Shown here: piece by piece, positions 50,969-60,848 of the stretch | Numbering within the stretch: position 1 is the stretch's first letter | Layout of the letters: each line of letters begins with the position of its first letter | Assembly (NCBI RefSeq): GCF_015711605.1 | Contig: NZ_JABTEZ010000001.1 | Location: forward strand, 1,578,001-1,642,000 | DNA from: Planomonospora sp. ID67723 | Lineage (GTDB): Bacteria > Actinomycetota > Actinomycetes > Streptosporangiales > Streptosporangiaceae | Length of the DNA: 64,000 nt | Direction: 5' to 3' | The notes under the pieces: model-generated | What the model was told of the DNA's origin: nothing | Databases searched by the model: none | The model's input: the letters and a program-made list of their open reading frames with translations, nothing else | Program-made: the position numbers and the translations under genes

Positions 50969-51751
50969 TTGGGCGCGGGCCATCACCACCAGCTCTACCG
51001 GGCGGGCGACACGCTCGTCCACCGGTTGCCGCCGCAGTGCAAGCTCGCCGCGGTCGCCGCGTTCGCCATGGCCGTGGTGGCCACGCCGCGCGAGTGGTTC
51101 GCGGCCTTCGGGACGTACGCGCTGCTGCTGGCCGGTGTGGTCCTGCTGGCGAGGATCCCACCCGGGTTCGTGCTGCGGCGGATGGCGATCGAGATCCCGT
51201 TCGTGGTGTTCGCGCTGGCGATCCCGTTCGTCGGGACGGGCGAGCGGGTCTCCCCGCTGGGGCTCTCGCTCAGCCTCCCGGGGCTCTGGGCGGCCTGGAA
51301 CATCCTGGCCAAGGCCACCCTGGGTGTGGTCGCGAGCATCGTGCTGGCGGCCACCACCGAGCCCCGGCTGATGCTGCTGGGCGCGCAGAGGCTCCGGCTG
51401 CCCCCGATGCTGGTCCAGATCGCCATGTTCATGCTCCGCTACCTGGACGTGATCATGGATGAGATGCGCCGGATGCGGGTGGCGAGGGAGTCGCGGGGCT
51501 TCACCGCCAGGGACGTGCGGCACATCCCGGTGATCGCCCGGTCGGCCGGGGCGCTGTTCATCCGCTCCTACGAGCGCGGCGAGCGGGTGCACCTGGCCAT
51601 GCTGAGCCGCGGGTACACCGGCTCGATGCCGGTGATCCAGGACCTGACCGCCTCGGCGCGGCAGTGGCTCCTGGCCGGTACGCTTCCGGGCGCGGCACTG
51701 GCGGTGCTGCTCGGGACCGCGCTGTTCGGGACGGGGGGAGTGGGGGCATGA
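50969..51751 (+). CDS. cbiQ: ECF transporter T component CbiQ
   Basis: 260 residues with about five membrane segments and the two Ala-Arg-Gly type coupling motifs: RRMRVARESRGFT and HLAMLSRGYTGSMP. The TTG start has AGAGGA upstream. The 146 bases between cbiM and cbiQ contain only a repetitive GC-rich 40-codon frame that I do not count as a gene. Its stop overlaps the cbiO start (ATGA). Confidence 0.88.
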   Translation: MGAGHHHQLYRAGDTLVHRLPPQCKLAAVAAFAMAVVATPREWFAAFGTYALLLAGVVLLARIPPGFVLRRMAIEIPFVVFALAIPFVGTGERVSPLGLSLSLPGLWAAWNILAKATLGVVASIVLAATTEPRLMLLGAQRLRLPPMLVQIAMFMLRYLDVIMDEMRRMRVARESRGFTARDVRHIPVIARSAGALFIRSYERGERVHLAMLSRGYTGSMPVIQDLTASARQWLLAGTLPGAALAVLLGTALFGTGGVGA

Positions 51752-52494
51752 CGGCGTCGCTGGAAGTGAGCCGGCTGGCGTACGCGTACCCGGACGGCAC
51801 GCAGGCGCTGTTCGGGGTGGACCTGCGCATCGAGCGCGGCGAGCGGGTCGCGCTGCTCGGGCCGAACGGAGCGGGCAAGACCACCCTGGTCATGCACCTC
51901 AACGGCATCCTGACCGCCGGGCACGGCACGGTGTCCGTGGCCGGGCTCCCGGTCGCCAAGGGCTCGATGCAGGAGATCCGGCGCAGGGTCGGCCTCGTCT
52001 TCCAGGACCCCGACGACCAGCTCTTCATGCCCACCGTCCGGGAGGACGTCGCCTTCGGCCCGGCCAACCTCGGCGTCCGCGGTGAGGAGCTCCAGCAGCG
52101 GGTCAAGGACGCGCTGGAGCGGGTGGGCATGCTGGAGGCGATCGACCGGCCTCCGCACCACCTGTCCTTCGGCCAGCGACGGCGGGTGGCGGTGGCGACC
52201 GTGCTGGCGATGGAGCCGGAGATCCTCGTCCTGGACGAACCCTCCTCCAACCTGGACCCCGCCTCGCGCCGAGAGCTCGCCGAGATCCTGCGGAGCCTCG
52301 ACGTGACCGTGCTGATGGTCACCCACGATCTGCCCTACGCGCTGGAGCTGTGCGAGCGCTCGCTCATCCTCTCCGGCGGGGTGATCGCCGCGGACGGGCC
52401 GACGAGGGAGATCCTCTCCGACGCCGGGCTGCTCGCCGCGCACCGGCTGGAGTTGCCGTACGGTTTCACCGTCGGGCGAGGAGAGGAAACCTGA
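51748..52494 (+). CDS. cbiO: ECF transporter ATPase CbiO
   Basis: 248 residues. Walker A LGPNGAGKTTL, Q loop VFQDPDDQLF, signature LSFGQRRRVA, Walker B EILVLDEPSSNLDP and H loop VTHDLPYA. It powers metal uptake through CbiMQ. Confidence 0.93.
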   Translation: MTASLEVSRLAYAYPDGTQALFGVDLRIERGERVALLGPNGAGKTTLVMHLNGILTAGHGTVSVAGLPVAKGSMQEIRRRVGLVFQDPDDQLFMPTVREDVAFGPANLGVRGEELQQRVKDALERVGMLEAIDRPPHHLSFGQRRRVAVATVLAMEPEILVLDEPSSNLDPASRRELAEILRSLDVTVLMVTHDLPYALELCERSLILSGGVIAADGPTREILSDAGLLAAHRLELPYGFTVGRGEET

Positions 52495-52627
52495 GAGTGC
52501 CCGGTGAGCCCATGGACACACCCGCCGGTTCCTGGTCACGCGATTGATCGCCAGAGCTTCCGGCCTGGCATACGGTGTGTGTCGAAGTAAAGTGGATCTG
52601 CCTCTCATGGCCACGAGGAGGAAGCTG

Positions 52628-52966
52628 ATGAAGCTACGGCTGGCTCGCCGGGCCGTCGGCGACACCGTGGTGGTGGCCGTCGAGGGAGAGCTCGACCTGT
52701 TCACCGCACCCTTCCTCCGCGACGAGGTCCGCGACGCCATCAAGCTCGACGGAGCCCGGCTGGTCCTCGACCTGACCTCCCTGTCGTTCATGGACTCCAG
52801 CGGGCTCTCGGTGCTGATCGAGGCGTGGCGGCTGGCGACGGGAGAGGGCGGCGGGGTCTCCCTGGCCGCGCCCCAGGCCCCGGTGGCCCGGATCCTGCGC
52901 ACGACCGGCCTCGACCGCCGCATCAAGGTCTACCCCGACGTCGGCACCGCCGTCGCGGAGGTCTAG
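52628..52966 (+). CDS. STAS-domain anti-sigma factor antagonist
   Basis: 112 residues forming one STAS domain: VVAVEGELDLFTAPFLRDEV, LVLDLTSLSFMDSSGLSVLI with the phosphorylatable Ser in DSSG. GAGGAGG precedes ATG 52628, so the ATG at 52607 is not used. It would bind an anti-sigma factor kinase when dephosphorylated; no such partner is adjacent. Confidence 0.88.
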   Translation: MKLRLARRAVGDTVVVAVEGELDLFTAPFLRDEVRDAIKLDGARLVLDLTSLSFMDSSGLSVLIEAWRLATGEGGGVSLAAPQAPVARILRTTGLDRRIKVYPDVGTAVAEV

Positions 52967-53074
52967 CGGCGGCCGTACGGCGCGCCCTGCCGTACGGGGA
53001 CCGGCGCCATCCGTCACCGAGATTTGGTGCACCCCGAGTAGAACTTCATTCGGTATCCGCGTTAAAGTCCGCTC

Positions 53075-53848
53075 ATGGACCTGAACGGAGCAGCAGCAAT
53101 CATCTCGGGCGGTGCCAGCGGCCTCGGCGAGGCCACGGCCCGCGACCTCGCCGCGCACGGCGCGACCGTGGTCATCGCCGACCTGAACGAGGAGCGCGGC
53201 AAGGCGCTCGCCGACGAGCTCGGCGGCGTTTTCGTCAAGACCGATGTGTCCGACGAGGAGCAGGTGCAGGCGGCCGTGGACGCCGCGGTGGCCACCGGCA
53301 AGCCGCTGCGCGTCGTGGTGAACAGCGCCGGCATCGGCTGGGCGACCCGCACCGTCAACCGCGACGGCTCGCCGCACGACCTGGCCTCCTACCGCAAGGT
53401 CATCGAGGTCAACCTGATCGGCACCTTCAACCTGATGCGCATCGGCGCCGCGGCCGTCGCCAAGACCGAGCCGGTCGACGCGGACGGGCAGCGGGGCGTG
53501 GTCATCAACACCGCCTCCGTGGCGGCGCTGGAGGGCCAGACCGGCCAGGTGGCGTACTCGGCGTCCAAGGGCGGCATCGTCGGCATGACCGTCCCGGCGG
53601 CCCGCGACCTGGCCGCCGTGGGCATCCGCGTCAACACGATCTGCCCGGGCATCATCGACACCCCGATCTACGGCTTCTCGCCCAACTCCGACGAGTTCAA
53701 GGCCAAGCTCGTCGCGCCGGTGGTCTTCCCCAAGCGGATGGGCCTGGCCTCCGAGTTCGCCCACCTGGTGCGCTCGCTGATCGAGAACGACTACATGAAC
53801 GCCGAGACCATCCGTTTCGACGGCGGCATCCGCTTCCAGCCCAAGTAG
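53075..53848 (+). CDS. SDR, 3-hydroxyacyl-CoA dehydrogenase type 2-like
   Basis: 257 residues. [20 protein letters not shown] cofactor loop, [11 protein letters not shown] (Asp for NAD), NSAGIG, catalytic Ser in [15 protein letters not shown], and the end [11 protein letters not shown]. The closest class is 17beta-HSD10/3-hydroxyacyl-CoA dehydrogenase. The downstream enoyl-CoA hydratase nine bases away supports beta-oxidation. TAAAGT ends six bases before the ATG (leaderless). Confidence 0.87.
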   Translation: MDLNGAAAIISGGASGLGEATARDLAAHGATVVIADLNEERGKALADELGGVFVKTDVSDEEQVQAAVDAAVATGKPLRVVVNSAGIGWATRTVNRDGSPHDLASYRKVIEVNLIGTFNLMRIGAAAVAKTEPVDADGQRGVVINTASVAALEGQTGQVAYSASKGGIVGMTVPAARDLAAVGIRVNTICPGIIDTPIYGFSPNSDEFKAKLVAPVVFPKRMGLASEFAHLVRSLIENDYMNAETIRFDGGIRFQPK

Positions 53849-53857
53849 GAGTCACAC

Positions 53858-54643
53858 GTGTCTGAGTCGGCTCCTGAGGCTGTGGACGAGGTCCTGGTCG
53901 AGGTAGAGGACGGCGTGGCCGTCATCACGATCAACCGGCCCAAGGCCAAGAACGCCGTCAACGGCGTCGTGGCCCGGGCCATCGCGGCGGCCCTGGACGA
54001 ACTGGAGGAGCGCAAGGACGTCTCCGCCTACGTCCTGACCGGCGCGGGCGGCACGTTCTGCGCGGGCATGGACCTGAAGGGCTTCCTCACCGGGGACTTC
54101 CCGGTCGTCGAGGGCCGGGGGTTCGGCGGCATCGTCGAGGCGCCGCCGAAGAAGCCCATCATCGCCGCGATCGAGGGCTACGCCCTGGCCGGGGGCTGCG
54201 AGCTGGCCCTGGCCTGCGACATCATCGTCGCCTCCGAGGAGGCCAAGTTCGGGCTGCCCGAGCCCAAGCGCGGCCTGGTCGCCGGGGCGGGCGGCGTGAT
54301 GCGGCTCCCGCAGCGCATCCCGTACCACATCGCGATGGAGATCGCCCTGACCGGCGACCACTTCCCGGCCTCCCGGCTCTACGAGGTCGGCCTGGTCAAC
54401 CACGTCACGCCCGCGGGCGGGGCGCTGGCCAAGGCTCTGGAGCTCGCGAAGAAGATCGCCGCGAACGCCCCGCTGGCGCTCGCGGCGACCAAGCGCGTGA
54501 TCGTCGAGTCCGCCGACTGGAGCATTGACGAGATGTTCAAGAAGCAGGGCGAGATCATCAATCCGGTGTTCGGCTCCAAGGACGCCATGGAGGGCGCGGC
54601 GGCCTTCGCCGAGAAGCGCGCTCCGCAGTGGAAGGGCGAGTAG
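53858..54643 (+). CDS. Crotonase / enoyl-CoA hydratase
   Basis: 261 residues. Oxyanion-hole segments GTFCAGMDLKGF and EGYALAGGCELALACDIIVA; FGLPEPKRGLVAGAGGVMRL contains catalytic Glu positions; C-terminal FGSKDAMEGAAAFAEKRAPQ is typical of fatty-acid degradation crotonases. Start GTG 53858. Probably in operon with the SDR. Confidence 0.89.
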   Translation: MSESAPEAVDEVLVEVEDGVAVITINRPKAKNAVNGVVARAIAAALDELEERKDVSAYVLTGAGGTFCAGMDLKGFLTGDFPVVEGRGFGGIVEAPPKKPIIAAIEGYALAGGCELALACDIIVASEEAKFGLPEPKRGLVAGAGGVMRLPQRIPYHIAMEIALTGDHFPASRLYEVGLVNHVTPAGGALAKALELAKKIAANAPLALAATKRVIVESADWSIDEMFKKQGEIINPVFGSKDAMEGAAAFAEKRAPQWKGE

Positions 54644-54704
54644 GGATCCTTCGGGCCGCCGGCGGGCTCCCGCCCGCGGGAAGGATCCGCCGGGTCTCCC
54701 CGGA

Positions 54705-54742
54705 ACGCCGGGCGCGATCCCTTTCGGGACCGCGCCCGGCGT
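54705..54742. terminator. Hairpin terminator after crotonase gene
   Basis: Stem ACGCCGGGCGCG with CGCGCCCGGCGT, extended by CCC/GGG around a TTTC loop, between convergent crotonase and chemotaxis genes. Confidence 0.75.
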
Positions 54743-54804
54743 GACGTCCGGCCCCGGCGGCCGGCTGCCCGGGTGCGACTGCCTGCCGCTGCGCGGAGCG
54801 CGTC

Positions 54805-56463
54805 TCAGTAGCGGAAGCGGGAGACCAGGTCGTGCAGGCGGGTCGACAGCTCGGCCAGGTTGGCCGCGGCCCGCTGGCTCTCGGTCACGCCCTCGGCCGT
54901 GACGTGCGCGGCGCTGGCCAGCACCGAGATGTTGGTGGCGATGTCGGCACTGCCCTGGGCGGCGTCGGCGACGCTGCGGTTCATCTCGTTGGTGGTGGCG
55001 CTCTGCTCCTCCACCGCGCTGGCGATGGTGAGCTGGTAGTCGTTGATCTTGCCGATGATGGAGGAGATCTCGGCGATCGCGGCGACCGCGCTCTCGGTGT
55101 CGGCCTGGATGGCCTGCACGCGCTTGGAGATGTCCTCGGTGGCCTTGGCGGTCTCCTGGGCCAGGTCCTTGACCTCGCCCGCCACGACCGCGAAGCCCTT
55201 GCCGGCGTCGCCGGCGCGGGCGGCCTCGATGGTGGCGTTGAGCGCCAGCAGGTTGGTCTGCTCGGCGATGCTCGTGATCGTCTTGATGACCGAGCCGATC
55301 TCCGCACTGGAGGTGCCCAGCTTGGCGACGGTCTCGTTGGTGGACTCGGCCACCGCCACCGCCTGGGAGGCGACCGTGGCGCCCTCGTTGGCGTTGTGGG
55401 CGATCTCCTGGATGGAGGTGCCCATCTCCTCGCTGCCGGCGGCGACGGTCTGCACGTTCTGCGAGACCTCACCGGCGGCGGCGGCGACGTTGCCGGCCTG
55501 TGCGGAGGCCTCGTCGGCGGAGGCGGCGATGCGGTCGCTGACGGCCGCCAGCTCACCGGAGCTCGCCGCCAGGGTGTCGGCGCTGGTGGCCAGCTCCGCG
55601 ATCGCCTGGCGGGTGGAGGCGTTGGCCCGGTTGACCGCCGCCGCCATCCGGCCGATCTCGTCGCGGGAGGTCACCTCGGCGCTCTGCGTCAGGTCGCCCC
55701 TGGCCGCGGCCTCCAGCGCCCGGGAGAGCGCGTCCACCGAACGCTTCATCTGGCGGGAGAAGATCCGGGCCAGTCCGAGGGCGACCAGCAGGCCGGCGCC
55801 GAGCAGCATGAAGATCATGTTGCGGGCGCTGTCGTACCTGTCGGCGGCCGCGGCGGTCACCGCCTCGGTGGCCGTCTGCTCGTAGTCCGCCAGCCGGCTG
55901 AGCGCGTCCTTGAACGCCGCGATGACGGCGTAGAACTCGGCTTCGGCCTTCTGCGCCTCGGCCGGGGCGGCGGCCTCGGACGGCGGGGCCGCGCTGAACA
56001 TGACGGCGTCGCGCATCGACCGGTAGCGCTCCCAGGCCTGCTCGAAGTCCGTCACGGCCTTCCGCCACGTGGGGTCCGACGGGGCGGCGGTCCGGTAGTC
56101 CTCGAACTCGCGGGTCACCGCGGCGGTGAAGTCCTCGATGCTCTTCTTGGCGCCGGCCTTGACCTGGGGGTCGGGGACGGTGCTGTAGGCGAGGCTGGCG
56201 TCGACCATGTCGGCCATGTAACCGCGCAGGTTGCCGAGGTGGACCAGACGTTCGACGTTGCCCTGCCTGATGGTGTTCATGTCGTCGTTCATGCCGCTCA
56301 TACGGGTGAGCGCCAACGTGCCGACGCTCGCGCCCATGGCGGTCATGAGCAGCACGGTGATGAGGATCTTGGTACTGATGCGGCGGTCGGCGAACCACCC
56401 CAGTACGGGGTTGCGGCGTACGGTCACCACAGGGCCCGCAGCGCCGGCAGCGGAGTCGTTCAC
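54805..56463 (-). CDS. Methyl-accepting chemotaxis protein
   Basis: 552 residues. TM1 about 24-46 ([20 protein letters not shown]), a four-helix-bundle periplasmic domain, TM2 near 205-222, HAMP, and the signalling domain with the hairpin tip [27 protein letters not shown] precedes GTG 56463. A chemoreceptor implies motile cells or spores, as known for some Streptosporangiales; no che or flagellar genes are in this window. Confidence 0.92.
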   Translation of the reverse strand: MNDSAAGAAGPVVTVRRNPVLGWFADRRISTKILITVLLMTAMGASVGTLALTRMSGMNDDMNTIRQGNVERLVHLGNLRGYMADMVDASLAYSTVPDPQVKAGAKKSIEDFTAAVTREFEDYRTAAPSDPTWRKAVTDFEQAWERYRSMRDAVMFSAAPPSEAAAPAEAQKAEAEFYAVIAAFKDALSRLADYEQTATEAVTAAAADRYDSARNMIFMLLGAGLLVALGLARIFSRQMKRSVDALSRALEAAARGDLTQSAEVTSRDEIGRMAAAVNRANASTRQAIAELATSADTLAASSGELAAVSDRIAASADEASAQAGNVAAAAGEVSQNVQTVAAGSEEMGTSIQEIAHNANEGATVASQAVAVAESTNETVAKLGTSSAEIGSVIKTITSIAEQTNLLALNATIEAARAGDAGKGFAVVAGEVKDLAQETAKATEDISKRVQAIQADTESAVAAIAEISSIIGKINDYQLTIASAVEEQSATTNEMNRSVADAAQGSADIATNISVLASAAHVTAEGVTESQRAAANLAELSTRLHDLVSRFRY

Positions 56464-56529
56464 GATCAAGTCCTTCCCGCAGGGGATCGGTGGGCTGCCG
56501 GGGCAGCGGAAAACAGAGAGTCGCCACAT

Positions 56530-56558
56530 CCATCGGCAGCGGGAACCGATACATGAGC
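56530..56558 (-). promoter_or_regulatory. Candidate FliA/WhiG-type promoter
   Basis: On the minus strand CTCA is followed after 16 bases by GCCGATGG, close to the TAAA-N15-GCCGATAA consensus of motility/sporulation sigma factors (six of eight matches in the -10). It lies about 70 bases upstream of the chemoreceptor start. Confidence 0.4.
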
Positions 56559-56810
56559 CGGCGGGCGCCCCGGGCCGGTCACCGGTGCTCTGGACCTCCG
56601 CACGTCGCGCGGCAGGGCGGACGGGACCCGGTCCCTGCCACCGCTGATGGTCTTCCGTCGTCAGGAGGGATCTCCTGATATGTCAGGCTTGATTCGTTCT
56701 GGGCCGCATCTGGCGCATTACCGGCCGCGAGTGCGTACCGTGAAGGTGTGGTCACGTGCGTCACGGGCACGTGACCTCCACATGACGGCTCCACGAGGCC
56801 AGGAGAGTGC

Positions 56811-57455
56811 ATGAGCGACTACCCGACCGGGCTGACCCCTCGCGGCGGTTCCTCCGGCGAGCGCTTCCGGCGCAGCGCCGGAAGCCTGGCCGTCGGCGCC
56901 CTCGGCGCAGCGGTCCTCGTCGTCCTCCTGGTCACGGGCATGTGGGCGATCGAGGTCGCCGACTACGTGTTCCCCGGCGAGTTCGACGCCTACGGCATCA
57001 GGGCGGGAGACGTCGACGGCCTCGCGGGCATCCCCGTCGCCCCGTTCCTGCACGACGGCTTCGGTCACCTGATGGCCAACTCCCTGCCCCTGCTGATCCT
57101 GGGCTTCCTCGCGGCCCTGCGCGGTCTGGGCCGGTTCCTGGCCGCCAGCGCGATCATCATCCTGGTCAGCGGCCTGGGCGTCTGGCTCACCAGCGACCCG
57201 GCCTACGTCACGGTCGGCGCCAGCGGCCTGGTCTTCGGTTACTTCGGCCTGGTCGTGGCCCGCGGCCTGTTCGACCGCCGTGCCCTCGACATCGTGATCG
57301 GCATCGGCGTCGCGCTGGCCTACTACTCGATCATCTGGGGCGTGCTCCCCACCGAGGAGGGCGTCTCCTGGCAGGGGCACCTGTTCGGCCTGATCGGCGG
57401 CGTCCTGGCCGCCTGGATCGTCCGCCGTAGGCGCCCCGCCCTCCCGGCCTACTGA
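56811..57455 (+). CDS. Rhomboid family intramembrane serine protease
   Basis: 214 residues, six hydrophobic segments. Catalytic GASGLVFGYFG (GxSG) and the His in SWQGHLFGLIGG; the HLMANSLPLLILG loop is conserved. It would cleave membrane proteins. Its end overlaps the convergent TetR gene by seven bases. Confidence 0.9.
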   Translation: MSDYPTGLTPRGGSSGERFRRSAGSLAVGALGAAVLVVLLVTGMWAIEVADYVFPGEFDAYGIRAGDVDGLAGIPVAPFLHDGFGHLMANSLPLLILGFLAALRGLGRFLAASAIIILVSGLGVWLTSDPAYVTVGASGLVFGYFGLVVARGLFDRRALDIVIGIGVALAYYSIIWGVLPTEEGVSWQGHLFGLIGGVLAAWIVRRRRPALPAY

Positions 57456-58102
57456 TCCCGCGCGGCCCGGTCCGGCCGGGCCGTTCCACCGCCGGTGAGG
57501 GTCAGGAAGCGGTCGGCCGCGACGAGGGCGCCGGTGCGGACGTCCTCGGGTGAGGGCGGCTGCTCGCCCAGCAGCACCCGGATCTGCAGGTCGCGTACGG
57601 CCAGGCCGTACAGGAGCTGGAACGCCTCCGCCGGGTCGTCGATCCGCAGCAGCCCCGCCGCGGCCAGCCTGCCGAGATAGGCCTCGACCAGCGGGCCGGT
57701 GGCGTGCCGGCCGTGCCGGAGCAGCAGCGCCGACAGCTCTCCCGACGCCATGGCCGCCCGGTTCAGCGCCACCGAGGCGTCGCCGACGAGCAGGCCGAGC
57801 AGGTTCTCCGCGATGGCGGCCAGCGTCGCGCGCGGCTCGGCCGGACGCGCCAGCGCCGCCGTCACCGCGGTGTTGACCTGCTCGGCCTGCCGTTCGATCA
57901 GCGCCGCGAGCAGCCCGTGGCGGTTGCCGAACCAGGTGTAGAGGCTCTCCTTCGACGACCCGGCGCGGGCCGCCACCGCCTGCATCGTCATGCCCTCCAT
58001 GCCGTGCTCGACGAGTTCGGCGAGCGCGGCGTCGAGCGCCGCCTGGCGCCTGGCGGCCTGCTCGCCCGATCGGGGGCGGCCCCGGCGGCTCTGTCCGGTC
58101 AC
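57449..58102 (-). CDS. TetR-family regulator
   Basis: 217 residues. N-terminal HTH: RRQAALDAALAELVEHGMEG, MTMQAVAARAGSSKESLYTW FGNRHGLL. The C-terminus is a TetR ligand domain (about 80-210). GTG 58102 with GGAGAG upstream. Divergent from a DUF1772 membrane protein that it likely controls through a dyad between them. Confidence 0.88.
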   Translation of the reverse strand: MTGQSRRGRPRSGEQAARRQAALDAALAELVEHGMEGMTMQAVAARAGSSKESLYTWFGNRHGLLAALIERQAEQVNTAVTAALARPAEPRATLAAIAENLLGLLVGDASVALNRAAMASGELSALLLRHGRHATGPLVEAYLGRLAAAGLLRIDDPAEAFQLLYGLAVRDLQIRVLLGEQPPSPEDVRTGALVAADRFLTLTGGGTARPDRAARDQ

Positions 58103-58131
58103 GGTCTCTCCTGACGTGCTCTCGCGATTAT

Positions 58132-58173
58132 TCGAACCTTGGGGTACGGTTAAATACGTACTCAATGGTTCGA
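58132..58173. promoter_or_regulatory. Candidate TetR operator dyad
   Basis: TCGAACC (58132-58138) and GGTTCGA (58167-58173) are perfect inverted half-sites with an inner GTAC pair, located between tetR and the DUF1772 gene. Confidence 0.5.
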
Positions 58174-58193
58174 TTTTACCCGGAAGGCCTGCC

Positions 58194-58760
58194 ATGCTGC
58201 TCTCCCCGCCGTCCACCGGCGCCTCGACCTCCCCGAGCCGGACCGCCGGGCTCGTACGCGGCTGGGCGCTGGCCTCCGCGACAACGCTCATGGGGCTGAT
58301 CGCGGGGTTCTTCTACGCCTACGCCTGCTCCGTCATGATCGGGCTGGCCCGCGTCGACGACCGCGTCTTCATCAGCTCGATGCAATGGATCAACGCGACC
58401 GTGCGCAACGTCTGGTTCGCGCCCAGCTTCTTCGGGGCCCTGGCGGTGACCGCCGTCGCCGCCGCGCTGCACCTGAAGCGGGACGGGCGGCCCGTGCTCC
58501 CCTGGGTCGTGGCCGCCCTCGTGCTGTACGGCGCCGCATTCGGCATCACGATGGGCATCAGCGTGCCGCTCAACGACGAGCTGGCAGCGGCCGGCGACCC
58601 GGCGGCCCTCACCGACCCGGGAGCGGTGCGCGCCGCCTACGAAGGGGTCTGGGTGGCCTGGAACACCACGCGCACCATCGCCTCGACCATGGCCCTGGCC
58701 TGCCTGATCCGGGCACTGGTGCTCCACGGCCGGCACACCGCCGTCAGTTCGTCTGGGTGA
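58194..58760 (+). CDS. DUF1772 family membrane protein
   Basis: 188 residues with four membrane segments (about 23-45, 77-97, 104-124, 158-178). The end (VWVAWNTTRTIASTMALACL) is characteristic of DUF1772/anthrone-oxygenase-like proteins. GGAAGG precedes the ATG. Its 3' end overlaps the convergent kinase gene by 17 bases. The function in this family is mostly unknown. Confidence 0.8.
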   Translation: MLLSPPSTGASTSPSRTAGLVRGWALASATTLMGLIAGFFYAYACSVMIGLARVDDRVFISSMQWINATVRNVWFAPSFFGALAVTAVAAALHLKRDGRPVLPWVVAALVLYGAAFGITMGISVPLNDELAAAGDPAALTDPGAVRAAYEGVWVAWNTTRTIASTMALACLIRALVLHGRHTAVSSSG

Positions 58761-60429
58761 ATTTCTTGAACGTGACCTTGCTGTCCGTGGCGGCCACGCC
58801 GTTCCATCCGCGCCCGTGCGGGTCGACGTCGGCCGTCCGCGACTGCAGCTTCACGCCGTCGACGAAGAAGTGGTAGCGCGAGGCCTTCCTGACGACCTTC
58901 AGCGTGTGGAAGTCCGCAGGGTCGAAGCCCGCGGGAAGGCCGGTGCGCTTGTCGGCCGCGGTGCCCTTGTCCCAGACCCGCGTGGCGAGCACGTATCCGC
59001 GGCCGGTCTCGATGTAGACGCCGATGTCGTTGCGTCCCTCCGTGTGGGAGAGCAGCAGTCCGTAGTTCGGGGTCGCCGCGGTGTTCCCGGTCGCGAGCAG
59101 CTTGGCCCGGACGGACACGGTGAAGTGGGTGCCCACCGGGCGCTTCCCCCAGAGCAGCCCGCGCCAGGCGCCGTCCGCGAAGCCCGTCATGCCGACGCTG
59201 CGCGGGCCGAGCACCTTCCACGGACCGGGGATGAGGTCGGAGTCGGTCTTCCAGGTCGGCTTGGATGCGGTGGACGACGGTTCCGGCGCGGGGGTCCGCG
59301 TCGGCTCCGGTGCGGGCTTCGGCGTGGGCTTCGGCGTCTTCCGCGCGTGCGGACGGGACGGGCGGGACGGGGACGGCTCGGGCGCCGGGGCGGCGGTCGG
59401 CACCACCGTCGCCGTGGCCGTCACTGTCGCCGTGGGGGCCGGCAGGGCCTGATGGATCCGGGGCGGGACCGCCGTACCGTCCGGCGGCCAGAAGACGATC
59501 GCCCCGGCGACGACGACCGCCACGGCGGTTCCGCCGACCGCCGCCGGGGTCGGGATGATCTTCCTGGCGCGGTCGCGCTCCCGCGGCCGTGCGGTTTCGC
59601 GCGGGGATACGGCGAGCACGTGGCCCTCGTCCATCAGGGCCATCAGCACGTCGTGTGCCTCCGGGCGCAGAGCGGGGTCCTTGGCCAGGCACGCGGCGAG
59701 CGTGCGGCGCAGCCGTTCGGGGACGGCCGACAGGTCGGGGTCGAGGCTGAGCACCCGGTGGAGCACGGCGGGGACGGAGTCGGCACCGAACGCGGGTGCG
59801 CCCGTGGCGGCGAAGACCATGGTCCCCGCCCAGCCGAACAGGTCGGCGGCCGGGCCCACCGGCTCGCCCCGGATCTGCTCGGGGGAGATGTACGCGGGGG
59901 AGCCGACGACACCGCTGGACGTCACGGACGTCACGTCCAGCGCTCTGGCGATGCCGAAGTCGATCACCCGTGGCCCGTCGGCGGCCAGCAGGACGTTGGA
60001 CGGCTTGAAGTCCCGGTGGACGATGCCCGCCCGGTGGATGGCCGTCAGCGCGGTCGCCGTCCCCACCGCGAGCCTGACCAGATCGTCCCCGCGCAGCGGG
60101 CCGGAGGTGCCGACGGTCTCCTCCAGGGAGACGCCCTCGACGTACTCGCTCACGACGTACGGCACGCCGTCCGAGACGCCGAGGTCCAGGACGCGGGCCG
60201 TGCAGAACTGGGCCACTCGCCGGGCCGTGTCGACCTCGCGCCGGAAGCGCCTGACCGCCTCGGCCTTCTCGGCGAGCCGGGCGTGCAGCACCTTGACGGC
60301 GACTCGGGAGCCGTCCGGCGCCAGCCCCAGCAGGACGGAGCCCTGGCCCCCCTCTCCGAGCAGGCCGATCATCCGATACGGACCCAGAAACTCCGGGTCA
60401 CTTCTACGTAACCGGCGCACTTCAGACAC
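58744..60429 (-). CDS. Receptor-like Ser/Thr protein kinase with LamG/DUF1080-like ectodomain
   Basis: 561 residues. Kinase domain at about 15-270 (LLGEGGQGSVLLG, VAVKVLHARL, IVHRDFKPSNVLL, DFGIARALD, SPEQIRGEPVG). One TM near 295-312 (AAVGGTAVAVVVAGAIVFWP), then a Pro/Thr linker and a C-terminal beta-sandwich-like domain (TDSDLIPGPWKVLG, FADGAWRGLLWGKRPVGTHF, FHTLKVVRKASRYHFFVDGV) of the concanavalin/DUF1080 type, probably a glycan sensor. TATGAT ends six bases before GTG (leaderless). Confidence 0.87.
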   Translation of the reverse strand: MSEVRRLRRSDPEFLGPYRMIGLLGEGGQGSVLLGLAPDGSRVAVKVLHARLAEKAEAVRRFRREVDTARRVAQFCTARVLDLGVSDGVPYVVSEYVEGVSLEETVGTSGPLRGDDLVRLAVGTATALTAIHRAGIVHRDFKPSNVLLAADGPRVIDFGIARALDVTSVTSSGVVGSPAYISPEQIRGEPVGPAADLFGWAGTMVFAATGAPAFGADSVPAVLHRVLSLDPDLSAVPERLRRTLAACLAKDPALRPEAHDVLMALMDEGHVLAVSPRETARPRERDRARKIIPTPAAVGGTAVAVVVAGAIVFWPPDGTAVPPRIHQALPAPTATVTATATVVPTAAPAPEPSPSRPSRPHARKTPKPTPKPAPEPTRTPAPEPSSTASKPTWKTDSDLIPGPWKVLGPRSVGMTGFADGAWRGLLWGKRPVGTHFTVSVRAKLLATGNTAATPNYGLLLSHTEGRNDIGVYIETGRGYVLATRVWDKGTAADKRTGLPAGFDPADFHTLKVVRKASRYHFFVDGVKLQSRTADVDPHGRGWNGVAATDSKVTFKKFTQTN

Positions 60430-60848
60430 GCCGCGATCATAGTGGGGCCCGCCGCCGCCTCGAAGCGTCCTGGGACGTGGCCGGAGCTCTCCACGCCGTC
60501 GTTCGGGCAGGCATCCTCGTCCGCCGCGGCGCGCAACCGGCCGTCGGCTCACGACGGAGGCCGGGGCCCATGGTCTGCGGAGCCGGGAACCGGATGCTCA
60601 CCCTGTCCTAACTTTGCCCGCGGCCCCTTGATCCGGTCCGTTGGGCGGAAGAGCATGAAGATGAGGCCGTCGGGCGGTCGATGCTGCCCGACGAATCCGG
60701 GGCGGGGAACACCATCGATCTCCGAAGAGGCTCCCAACGGTGCCCACCGACGGCTTCGATCTCCGGCAGGCAATCACGCCGCTGGTCACCCGACGGCTTC
60801 TGACGGCCATTTGAGGCGTCCAAGCCGTCATATGGCGAGGAGTCACCC

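Noticed and set aside
60443-60848. Possible gene remnants between the kinase and the small protein at 60849
   Set aside because: Frames on both strands are short and show no family motifs.
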